Of a stretch of DNA of 64,000 bases, positions 13,401 to 26,500 are shown piece by piece; the first letter of the stretch is position 1; each line of letters starts with the position of its first letter. The notes beneath the pieces are model-generated. The model had not been told where the DNA came from. It made no database searches and saw nothing but the letters and a program-made list of their open reading frames with translations. Where the stretch lies: positions 12,516,515-12,580,514 of the forward strand of contig OX104131.1 of NCBI GenBank assembly GCA_944470555.2, written 5' to 3'. The translations under genes were made by a program, and so were the position numbers. This stretch comes from Heterobilharzia americana. Its lineage: Eukaryota; Platyhelminthes; Trematoda; Strigeidida; Schistosomatidae.

Positions 13401-16400
13401 GGTATTTGCAAACTTCCACATTCTCTGGCATTTGTAAGACATTCGACTACCCGTCAAACGACCAGTTGGATCTGCCCCATTAGACGACTGTTAGAAATGA
13501 CCATTGAAGGTAAAGGACGTGAACAGATTAGAGGTTTTCAAACGCAAGTGTCTTTATACCATTGTTCACATAAGGTGGAATCAATGTGTGAGCAATGTGG
13601 ATATTAGGAGAAAGGTACTAGACAAGTCAATCGATGATATTGTGACCATTCACCGAGAGAGATGATTTGAACGCGTGTCGCGCATGCTGAACCATTGCTT
13701 ACCTCGATATGAAGTGCCAGCCAAAGTAGGTTTGGGTTGGAAAAAAAGCCAGTGGTCAGATAAAAACATGATTTGCATCTTCGAGATAACAGGAATAGGT
13801 AGTTAGTAACTCTTGGTGATATGGCTGAAAATCAATCACAACAGTACAAAACGTACTCGCTCTTTGACATCTAAAATTCGAACATTTTTACTAACTTTCA
13901 CATCCAGATTCTTACTCCTCCTCCAACACACACTCGTCTATTTTGACATCACTCTTTTTCTACCCAACTGTTCTCTGTATGCTGCTGTGAAATGTGGCAA
14001 CTTGAACCGATGTACTTCTGTACAAGGTTCAACATTTTTCACACGTAAATCATCTTGACCAAAACAGAAATAGGGTTGTCTTCTTATTTTATGAGAATAA
14101 TGATAGTTAATTATGCGAGATAGCAGGCTGAATGTTTTAATAGTTTTCGTTATCTCACAGGAACACAGGGAATAGACTTTATGAAGAACTAATCAACCCA
14201 TTAATAGACGGTTAATCATCAATTGAAATGCCGAAAATGAAGCAAATCTAAATCATTCATGTTCAGATAATACGAACATATTCAATGACAGCAAAGAACG
14301 TTAGCAACTTACAGAACTACCCATTTCACTGAGAGCTTCTTTAGCGCGTTCCAAACGCGTAGGCGATACGCTTAGTGTAAACGATCGAACTATATGGGCA
14401 CAGAATTCAACAGATATTCCCAAAGCCTATAACGAAAAAAGAAAACTGAACAATCAACTTGAACCTTTTCTATCATAAGCAGCAGAATTCACGTTGTATA
14501 CTTGCGTGCTTTGAAGCATGTTAAGACTAAATAGATACCACAGATGGTTGCTTTAACAAAATTGCAAACCTGAGAGCTGACAATGAAGAGTCATATATGT
14601 AGACAAGCGAGTTACTGCTTTGCTCGAGGAGTACAAAATCAAAGTTCCAAAAAATGTCACTCAGTGAAAAAAGCCCGTTTAAGTAATAGAGGCAGAGATA
14701 GGAAAGGGAATATTTACCAAAGACTAAATAATTCTGTGATAATCAATAATGAATACCATCTATAAGAGAAATCAGAAAACTCACAGGTTTCACTCGAATT
14801 ATGGATACACATGACTGCTCAGATAAAATAACTACCCATTCACATATCAAGGGGTCCAATATACACCAAATCAGGTCACTCTGTTCCAGCATACTACGAA
14901 ATATTTGACTACCTACTATAACTACAGTGTAGCAAGGTAGCTTGGTTTTACTATACGGATGTGATGGAAGGAATGGAGAGGCGTTCAGCTTCTCGACTAC
15001 CATCACCTTCGTAATACAGGTCATCTATCCTGGAACCACCATGTCAAGCATAAAGCTTTATAGAGAAAAGGAAAGCCACTGGATGAGGTTGTAAACCATC
15101 ATGAACTCCGGTGACTGGGGCATGTTACACACACCTGGTTATCGTCTACAACATCATGAGATATTACCTGAGGTGTATTTAGGCTGGAAGAAGGCAAGAA
15201 TAAAGCATGCCATAAGTTCATGAAGTCTCCGACTACTGGCGTGAACCATATAGGAAAATGTAGACTTCCAAGTTGGTGTCCGCGTGACTCATTGAGTCAA
15301 TACTAAAATTCTTCCTCTTAGCCTTCTTCTAGTCTAAATATACTTCAGGTAATATTGCGTGATGTTGTAGACGATAACCAGGTGTGTGTAACATGCCCCC
15401 GTCACCGGAGTTGATGATGGTTTACAACCTCCCCCAGTGGCTTTCCTCTACTCCGTAAAATTTTCTGCCTGCCTACGGTACAGAAGAGGTGGTGGTCGAA
15501 CACGTGAAGCCTCCTCATGTCGATGTTTCATAGCTATTTTGTAGGACAGAAAGAAGTGCAGCGCAGTAAGATCGGTCCGTAATAGACAACTGGATATCAC
15601 GATGGCACCGTAACTGGTATCAGTTTTCAGATATCAAAGAAGTACTTCGTATCCATACCAGCATTTTAATCTATTTCCACCAAAATAGTGTAACAATAAT
15701 CCATCTCAACCTGGTATATGCTTTTATAATACACTGTGAGCCACATGCAGTGTGAAGGCTTGTATTGCTAGCCGTTCGCCTAAACCAAAGTAGACAGACT
15801 GAGATGCCAACCAGAGAGACCTATAGCTTTAAAGTCGATTGCTCAAGCCAGTAACCTGTCACTCCACTAATACAAAGAAAAAGAGGATATAGAACTTCGA
15901 TACCCATATTTCATCCAAGGTAACGAAAACACCTTATAGCTGTAGCTCATTGATTCAGACTATCGACTTTCAACCAGTAAATGACGGCTTAGGAACCCGC
16001 CGATCTACCGACGTTTAGACAACCCGTTAATTTGAGTAGCACTCACACATTAGGTCTGGGTCATAGGTTGGTGAACTAACGAGCACGTACTAAATGAGTT
16101 AATTCCAGCTTTTTTCGCAAGTTTATACACAAAGCAGTGAATCATATCTATTAGGTTGGGGGTAATGATAATACTTAGCTGTCCGAAAGTTGGTAGACAA
16201 AGTTAGATTCTAGCCTTGGACTCATTGGTTGAAAGCAGTAAACCAAGACCAATAAATCATACCTCCACTTCGCTACTACTAATTATTGTTGTCATTTAAA
16301 AGTATTAGTTATTTCACTGTCACTTATTTTTTAAACTAATTGATTATGTAGGTGATAGATGGTGTTTTTGTAAATTTTATGATCTTGTTAGTCACATGTA

Positions 16401-17441
16401 TGAACTAATGAGAGGTAAATTGGGGGAAATATCAATGAATTGTCAAAATAACAGGGTTGTATTCTGCTTCATCGGTTCGTCATCACAATAAACCACTATT
16501 TCACTAAATAATGAATTATAGTCACAGGGGGAGGACTCAGAAAACTTTTATTTAGTAATTATGACAAACATCAAAATATATTCGATTTTTACATTTATAA
16601 GGATTGGTTGATTGATTTTAAGCTAATACCCGTCACGCGATGACATCAATTGATATGTAATCTTGCTTTTCTGTGTTAGGTGCACTTTGTTTGACAGCTA
16701 TAGGTGTCTCAGTGGAGAACTTCTGGATCGTTTTGAAATTTTCGGTTTACCATGTATGAACCTTGTTTATAAGGTTTGCAGATTCATTTCCAGGATGTTA
16801 TTGGCGATGAATTTACCGAAGTTTAAAAGAGAAGTCATGATCTGTGTGGGTCAACCAAGTCGGGTGTCCGGAAAATTACTCACTGATGGCATTTTTTGAT
16901 AGTCGCATTATATTTCAAATTGACAGTAATGGATATATGTGGAGGATTGGCTACTGACCTAGTAGCTGGATGGGAATATCCTGAAGATACTGGGTTTAAT
17001 CTCTGGAGGGGTCTGGGAGTGCATTTCTTAGGAGTCCTATACTAGGAAAAGAAAGCTGTCCAATACTTCCAAGTTTTCAATTGTTTTCAAACTGATGTCA
17101 GTCTGCGACGAAAATTACCTTGAGATCAAAATGTATATTCCTTCAGCGTTACTTAAATTCTAACTACTCGAATATCTTGTAGGCAGATATTTCAATATCA
17201 ACTTAACAGTTATCAATAATTCTGTACTAAAAACAAAGCTGAAGTGTGAAATTGAGTCATAACTCACGGCAAATAGGTTTGTAAGGTGCGTAATTTCGTC
17301 TTGAGCTTGAAGTCGTATTAAAGAAAAGGATATATGGGACTGCAAAGTTTCATTGAAGGAAGGAACATCTTCAAAGTACTCCCCTTAACTAGACAAATGT
17401 ACACACATTTAGCGCACCAATACTCATCGCTAGGTGGGAAG

Positions 17442-17507
<66 letters not shown>

Positions 17508-20500
17508 TGCCTGGAAACTATAGGGATAACTGTTTTGACTTCCTAAAAAAGAACTTACCACAACTAAATTTACTAAGGATAAAGCATTTAAACTGATTGA
17601 CCATAGTACCATCACAGCCGATACACTGATAACAATATAAACAACACCAAAGATAACCATTAGTGTAGCGATTATATCGAATCCAAAGAATATCAAAGTG
17701 ACAACAAAGATGGCGAGTAAACAAATGCCAAGTTGAAAGGCTGCTTCATTTGCTAATGTCAAATATTGTTCATAGAAAACATAGAATACACTTAAATTGA
17801 TAGACAGAAAAGAAAAGAAAATCAAAAACAAACAATGAAACATAACTTTCAGTTTAGCATCGAAATAGTTATTGAATACAATGAAACACTCTATTCAAAC
17901 ATAGATTTAACTTCATTAACACTCACTTTTATTTGACATGGTGTAAATTTGAATAACTAAGAAAAGATCACTTCTTTTTAGTCAGATCGAAATTCTGATC
18001 AACTTTGTCAAATTATTCAAGGAAATAATGATGGATAGTAGCTAGCAGTAGAAACGAAGACGTAAGTTTCACCCTATTTGGGACTCTTCAATCAAATTTA
18101 CCTACATTCCAGTGAGTGATGGTGTACCCACTGAGACTCAAACCCGTTACTCATTGTTTCAAACGTCAAAATGTTATCCATTAGGCTACTAAGGTATTTC
18201 TTGTGCGATAGATATACTTTTGATGATCATAGCTTGTAATTTTCAGTCGTTAATTATGTCATATAGTCCTAAATAGGGCGAAACGCATGTTTTGAATCCC
18301 ACCATCGGCTATTAACCATAATTTCTATCAAGTAAAACTATCGACAATATCGAAACACCCATGCTGGAGCCTATGTGCCAATTATGACTGGTCAATTCGG
18401 TTCAATAGACGATGAGAAATTATAAGCTACAAAGTATTCGAGGGAATATTGTAAAAAGTTCTGAATTCGACAATTAACAATCAAATAAAACTAAAACTAA
18501 CCGGATGTTGTTATTTTCAACAACTCCATATAAACACAATCACTTATATGCTAAATAATAATACACATATATTGATGTACTAACACTAAGGTGAATCATA
18601 TTTACAGACTGACTATACAATATCAAAAACTAGAATTGATGAACCCACACATGAACCACATGACTAGTTGATTGATGGCAAATATAACAACCATTATCAT
18701 AACAATTATTCCTAGTATGTTATTGATCTGCGAAATATTCGAGATTTTGAGGTATGTGGGGATTTACTGATTTCAGGCTGGTATTCATCATGGACTGACA
18801 TCTGTCAGAGGAACAATGGAAATCTGAGAGCACTAGACACATGTTTCGTCCCACTCTGAGATTCTTCAGCAGTACACATCCATGACCCCAACTAGGGATC
18901 TAACTCAAAACTTTCAGGTTCCGTGGTCACCACGTTACCATTGAGCCACTGGGTTGGAATCCAATGGTCCATAATTCCTACTTCTGTCAGTTCAAGATAT
19001 AGCACCGCCTCTATCAAATGCCGTCGTTGAGTAACTGTCCTCATGTTCAACTTCGTTGGCTTCATTGGTCACGACTTCTCATTGGAACTTAAGGAATCGC
19101 CTCTCGAAGCTAGTCACCAACGAGCACTAGATCAATGCAATTTTAAGATTTGTGGGGATTTACTAATTTCAGGTTGGTATTCATCATTGGATAGAGATCG
19201 TGCCATATATCATGAACTGACAGAGGTAGGAAATATGGACCATTGGATTTCGACCAGAGGCTCAATGAAAACGTGCCAGCCATGGAACCTGAAGGTCCTG
19301 AGTTCAACCACTGATGGCATCGTGGATGCGCACTGCTGAGGAGCCCCATACTAGGACAAAACAGCTGCCTAGTGCTCCCAAGTTTCCAATGCTTCTCCAA
19401 CTCATATCGATTCATGAAGAATACCAACCTGAAATATTTTAGATATCAATTATAAACTATCATTATACTGAAAGAATTCACTTGAGAAACTTCGATACAA
19501 ACGACGAACACTGTAATCGATTATCCAGTGGTGATAAGTGTTCGTCTAATAGCGCTAGACAATGCCAGTCAGTCTTTAGACAATATCACTGAATAGATGT
19601 CACAGTATGTTGTTTTAATTAGTACTATTTGTCAGTAAGATGAATTCACTATCAGGTGTTTTCAGATATTCATGTAACTGCATATACAAAACCGATTCCA
19701 CACAACTTCGAAGTAAGTAAAACAGCTAATGAGACTGCTTTCCTGACTTGTCGGAATTCATGCTTTCGATTCCTTATGCTTGGTAGTTTTGTTCCAAAAG
19801 ATCAAATTTATTTATTCGAAAAACATGCGTAATTTTAATCGGTCTGATTTGACGGATGACCTTAAAGAACATTCTAGAAACAACTGAAATCACCAATTAC
19901 ATTCTTCAGTTTATTCAATCAGCAAACTTGATTGGCTATTTAAGTGGTTTGTAGGGTGACCTTCAGAGTCACTCCACTGATTAAACCATTATTTGAAGTG
20001 AATATGTAGAAAATTGGTAACTTGATTGATGTGCAATATCAACCTACCACAGTATAATTACTTACCTAAACAAACAGAATTAACCAATCAGCAGAAGACA
20101 CTTAACTAGCCAATCAAATGAGAGTTATATGAATTGACACAAATGCTTTTTGGAAAACTGAACCTTCTACCGATTGTCGAATAAAACTTCAGATCAAAAC
20201 CAAAGTAATATCATTATTGGTTCTATTATTAAGATATTTTCAATCAATAATCTTAGGGCTAAACGTTTTCGGCTAAAGGATGCTATTGAACTTATAAAAC
20301 AGAACAATTTGGTCTACCAAAATTTTATGTAATGACTAGGTGGAAACTAGCCAACCGGAGTAGCATAACAGTCCCCAAATTCTTCTCCCATATAAATGAA
20401 ACAATCTTAATGCACAAATATAACCAGTATGTAATCAAAGTTACGAAACATTTTATAAGATAGTAACTTTTAAAAGTAGTTACAACCGACAACATTAATA

Positions 20501-23500
20501 TTCTACTAACCTGTAAGGGAAAACTGTATTGTTTTGTATTGGTCCAGACATATCAACCACTTGACCGGTTGCTGCATACCATGACTGAGTTACTTGATTA
20601 GCATAATACCTAGCCGCCTTTAATGCACTGATATAATCATCGGGTTGTTTGAGTACACTATGATAAGCCATAAAGTAATTAGCTCCCACTATTATATCAT
20701 TATCCTCAGTGCTTTTGTTTGACAGATGAACACCTACATTATATGCAGCCTTTCCACTGGAGGTTTTTTCAAAATCGTACATAGAAGACAAAAACAGGAA
20801 ACAATAAATGTTGGTAACAAACAACTTATTCATCTAGTTCAGATTAACTGAAGAAAAGAAAGTATGCTGAGCATAATCTCAGCCATACATGTTTGTTGAG
20901 CCATAGTATAAATAAGGACAATGGTGTAGTCTAACACTAAATAGAGAACGTACTCGAGCCAATCCTTCTATCCTGGTCGTGATGTTAACAACTTCATCGA
21001 CAAGATCTGAACAACACAATGACAGCTATTTTGGCTTTACTCCAGTTTTTTGACAGCTTCAAGTTGCAGACCAGACCTTGTCCACTACGAATGTTATTTT
21101 CCCATAACCTGGTGGATTGGTAGCTCACTGAATAGGAAATATCCAACCAAAGCTTCCTCGAGAAAAAGAAAACTCCCGTTAGAGCATTTTCTTAACACCC
21201 CCTTAAACTCATCAGTGTCATCCTAGACCCCTTCTTCCCAATTGTCAAGCTTCAACCCATTCGCATTCGCTGTGTAATCGGTTTTTTGATCACTCTCACC
21301 TCTCCATGGAAAAACATGCGTAGAAAACATCTTGCCGAATCTCCACAACTTTACAGATCCAAGTGTAGCTCGCCTTTCGGAGGGGCCATCCTCCGGGCTA
21401 CAAATATCACAGGCATTATGAACCGCATATCCCTAACCTTCGCAAGGCAAAACTATGCTTATCTTTAAAAGATTGCTTCAGCTATAGTGACTACTGGGAG
21501 TAAGGAGCTGGATTCCCTTACCTTTCAGTTGCACTACTTCTAGTGGATTGGGCGGAATCCTGACAGCTGGTTAGACCATTTGTGCTTTGGAGACCCACGC
21601 CACTTATACTGCACATATGGATAAGTCGATTTCGACGGTGTATTGGTCAGTATCCAGCCACGTAGAGGCTTACCGTCGCAACATAACTAGGAATAATGGT
21701 TACTGTTCAAAAGCTGGTCGATGAAAGAATTCTCAGTACATACCTCTAATGCATGTTATCTACACATGTATAGTGTTTTTTTTTTACTGACATCTTTATC
21801 ATCAGACAACGGGATAAATATTTGATCTCAACCAGATTCCGTGAATCTCTTTTCAAGTTTCTACACATTTTTGATTTGATATCAGCGACGAGATGATGAT
21901 GCAATGCAAAATTTCTATGAATGCACAAAACATCATAGGAACCACATTTTGAAGGAAAAAATTTCAACATACCCTTTAGGGCAATTAGGTCCAGGATTTT
22001 CCGACAAGAAATCGCGTAAATAATACTTGAAATCGGTATCACTAGGTCGTCCATTGATTAAATTCACTGGGCATGTAATACAATCGGAATCAGTTATATT
22101 TGGTGGACAAAACGTTTTGTTTGTTTTATAAATTCGACAACATAATGGTGCACCATTTGGATCAATCCAATCGAAATAATCATCTAACCATGAACTAGCT
22201 GGAGAAGCAATCCATGAACTATAATTTTGTAAAGAAACACTTGTACAAGCTAAATAATCATTTATCAACAACATCTAAACAATGATGATAGTTCGACGTA
22301 CAACATGAAAGTGAATTTATAGTGTTTCAACCTCTTCTACTGTTATGAACAGCATATATATGCACAAACTAAATAAAAGAAAACAATGATGAATTTTAAA
22401 CAAAGATTTCAGCGAAGAAAACTTCTCTTTGCAATGATTTTATTTTCGAAAACTGTACAGTCACATTTATATCTTTGTTGAGGTAAACAATAAAAATTCA
22501 GTTGTTTCGTAGTAGTATGAGACTACGCAGTAAAACGCACCTACTCACCAGGAACCGAATTCGGGACCTACACGTTTCAACGGAAAACGCGTTGACCATT
22601 CAGTTGCTGGGTCGTTAAGTTCAATAGTCCACAGTTTCCTACTCCTATTAATTCACGATATAGCTTGACTACTAGCAACCAAGGTCGTCAGTTGGCACAC
22701 GCTTCACTTTCGAATGGTTGACCTCACAGGTCATGGTTTCTCACTAGAACTTCAATACATTCATTTCGAAGCATCTCACTAATGAGTACTATAAAATAAT
22801 TTATCTTGAGGTTTATGGGGATTTTATTTATTCCAAGGTAGGATTCATCACGGGTCGACACCAGTCAGAGAAGCAGTGAACAGCTGCTTTGTCTTAGTAT
22901 GTGACTCCTCGGCAGTACACATCCAAGACTCCGGCGGGGTAATGATGAATACTACCTTAACAATGAAATCCTTATTCCCTTCAAAATCTGTTTGTCCCAT
23001 TTCTACCAAGATGTATTACGTAAGGTGGATTTAAATGAATGAGGACGATATTTCAGGAACCATCAAATAGCTTGGGAAAATATAGGAAACTGAAGAAATG
23101 TCAAAGACGCAAGATTGGAGATGAATAACTGAATGAGTATGATAAGATTTCATTTAAAAGTAGTTGACTGAGGATCATAAGAAACAACAAATGTGATTAT
23201 CACGCAGCTAAAGTGTGATATGATAGATATCAAGAGCAGCAAAAATGTCATGAGAAAACAAAACCGACTGAAATAGAATTTTTTTTCCTAAAAATTTTTT
23301 TAACAGCTAGTTTTACGAAACATGTCATCAAAGTGTAAGCTAGGGTCCAGGGTGGTGAATGGGACCATACAAACTATTTCTGCACATACAGTTCTGGTTT
23401 AAGATTATGCATCATCAAAGTATCTGCAATACAAAGTAGGTGTCCGTGTTTTATAGGGTGCAATAGATCCCAAAAAACATTTGGACATAACTATCGTACC

Positions 23501-26500
23501 AAGAAAGAAGATCTGCATCCATTTACAACTTGGAGGTGATATTGCAGACCGTTTAACAAGGTCAATAAGAAAAACATTCTATGCTGCGTCTCTACTAAAG
23601 CCGCTAAATGGTTTATCTTAATGCTATAGAAAGGTTATCTGTTCAATTCGACGTGCATCTATGTGTTAACCTGCTCTTTTGGAGCTAGGCACGTAAGACA
23701 TTCATTGAGAAATATTTCCTGTCCAATTCGACAGGCGAAAACTAACAAGTTGGCAGAAGAGGCAGGGTAGCGAAGGAAGACGGGACTTCAAGTGAATATA
23801 GAGAAGACAGAGGTGATGAAGATACCCAACCAACAACAAACTCCAATCACCATCAAAGGGAGAAACTTAAAGGAAGTACCCTCCTTCACCTATCTGGAAA
23901 GCACTGTTTCAACTACGGGCGGCACACACGAGGAAGTCGAAGTCAGCCATGATAGCAAACACAGCAAGACAGGTCTTCATTAGCCTGAAACCAGTATGAA
24001 GATTTTCTGAACTCAGCATACGGAACAACATCCGGATTTTCAACACCAATTCACTCAAGTCAGTGCTTCTGTATGGTTCAGAGACTTGGCGAGTTACGAA
24101 AGGCATTTCCAACAAACTACAGACATAAGTCAACAACTACCCCCTACGCTTGCCCCATACTGAAGATCAGATGGCCAGAATAATAAGAACAAGCAACAAG
24201 GAACTCTGGCTGGTTGCCAACGTACCAACCAAGAACCTATCACCCAACAAATATGCAGTGGAAGGAAGTGGAGATGGATTGGACTGGGTATACACTGAGA
24301 AGGCCGACTGGGGACATCACGCATCAGGCCAGTCACTCAAGTAGAATCCGCATGGGAAACGACGAGTTGGGCGTCTGAGGCGAGGGTGACATGGAGGAGA
24401 TCGTGTGAGGAGGAAATGAGAGCTTCTGGACTGTCGTGGAGCCAGGTTCAAAAGATTTCAGTGAACAGAGTTCACTGGAGACGTGCTACTGAAGCCCTAT
24501 GTTCCATTAGGAACCCAAGGGACAAATAATAAATAATAATAATTCAACAGCAAAGAGGAGTTGCGAAGCAAAAATTCATCAATTCTCCAACACCCAATTG
24601 ACTACAACTATCCAGGCTCTGAACCACTATTTGACATTATTTACTAGGTCAAACTAACCATATCGAAAGGTGGACACAAACTAACATCGTTCAAATAATC
24701 ACTAAATGTCAACTAGTGCAGAATAGCGCTTTTGCATCACGTTTTCTTGATACTATACATTGAGCTAAACTATATGAAAGATTCAAATACTTCAATGTTT
24801 TGAGTTCACTTCTGACATACCAGCATATTTTAGTTGGTTAGAGGCAATCGGCAGAAAGCCCAAATAACATTTACTAATGTGTACCGCGATGCTGAGCTTC
24901 CTAGATTGGTTGCCACATTGCAAATATAATCGATAGGATTCGGTCTGCACTCAGGACTAGATAACATGAAATTGGCTGCACTCCCATGATCAATCAATAC
25001 ATACAGCAAATGTATATGAGGATCTCCAATGTCTTGATAGAACGTTTCATTGCATATCGAGATATTATTCTCACTTTTTCAAACTCATTACATTTTCGAA
25101 CATATTCATCATATATGTTGTTACGTAACATTCCTTTTCTGATCCCACGAAGTAAATTATTACTATGTTTTTTTGAATACTACATTAATTATGCCAACGT
25201 ACCCAAAGGAGATATAACAGAGTTTTATTTGTTTGTAATGAATATGAACATGACTTTAAAATCTTATAAGCGAAAGATTTAGTTATATAAGAAAATTTGT
25301 TTCACTGAATTATTTATGATTCATAAATTAGTAAACACAAACTAGATACAAAAGAACAAGATGCAACTTGGGCACCCAGAGTAAAGCAGGTAGTCATAGA
25401 AGACTATTCGCAGGACCCTTCATTCAAAGGCTAATCCATCTAGTAGTATTAAGCGAAGTTCTCTGCAGTTGAAGATAGCCAAATAAGACTCGTAGAACAT
25501 TTCTTTCTTCTGAATCTTGAAGTTTGAGTGCACCACAAGGTTGGAAACCAGACATTCGGACATTCGGAGATAAACCTTTCCCTGCTCAGATTGTAAAAAC
25601 ATGTCTGGATAAGAGGATCTTAAGATGATGAGAAATCTCTGATCATCTCCCAACATTGGTAGCATTACAAGAATAAGACAAAACGTACCAACCATTACTT
25701 CGAAATTTTCAATATTCTATCATTTGATGCCAACTTTCATTGAAAAATATACTTCAGTTCCTCAAAAACCAATGGCGACAACTTCGAATATATTTGCTAT
25801 ATAATCTGAGGAGACTCAGTGAATTCATTCAAACACTTGCGCGCTATACGCCAAGATCACTGAAAATAAATAATGCATGATAACCGAGTCCAATAACTAC
25901 AGATTATGGTGTACCTGACAAGAGTTCGACTATAAAAGATGAATGCTTTTTGTTAACGGAGACTAACTCCACTATATAAATGAAGTGACTCATTATTGTT
26001 GAGTAAACCCCATTATAATACCAGAGATGACTTAAATATTCATTTATCCACTTACGAATTGGCGTATGTCGATGCAGAACTGATGCGCTGTAACAATGAT
26101 GTATTGAAGCATCCTGTCCCACCACAGATTTGATTTTGCCCATCAGTTGTAGTGAAGTTATGACCTTGGGTAACAACAAAGTAAACTGGTGGTCCAACGC
26201 GTAAATCATTGCTCAGTGCATTGAAGTAATCCAACATATATGAATCTGTTGGCATAGACAACTTTTGATCTAAGCCAATATGCAATCCACTAGGTAAGAT
26301 TGATGCAGCGAAACACAACCATGCCAGGCTAAGAACAATAACAAATGGTCGAACCCAACCAGATAGGATAGCAGGACAAAGGTAGTTGGCTACAGCATAA
26401 TGCAACCAGGAGTGTGATGCTGAATGTACAAAAAGGTAGAAAGAACAAATTAAACCATTTTAAAACTGAAAAACTAAACACGCTTGCACAAAACACCATG

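Noticed and set aside
17318..17546. Open frames of repeated VC or TH residues on both strands
   Set aside because: They are translations of the (AC)n microsatellite at 17443-17504.
22219..22274. Extension of NPC1 exon h to the AG before 22274 (frame beginning [11 protein letters not shown])
   Set aside because: That acceptor is out of phase with the preceding exon (phase 2 donor at 26056) and would give an immediate stop after joining; spacing to [10 protein letters not shown] also becomes too long.
25420..25695. 91-codon minus-strand frame
   Set aside because: It has coding-like texture, but I recognise no motif and it lies in an NPC1 intron without splice phase agreement; possibly a retroelement relic.
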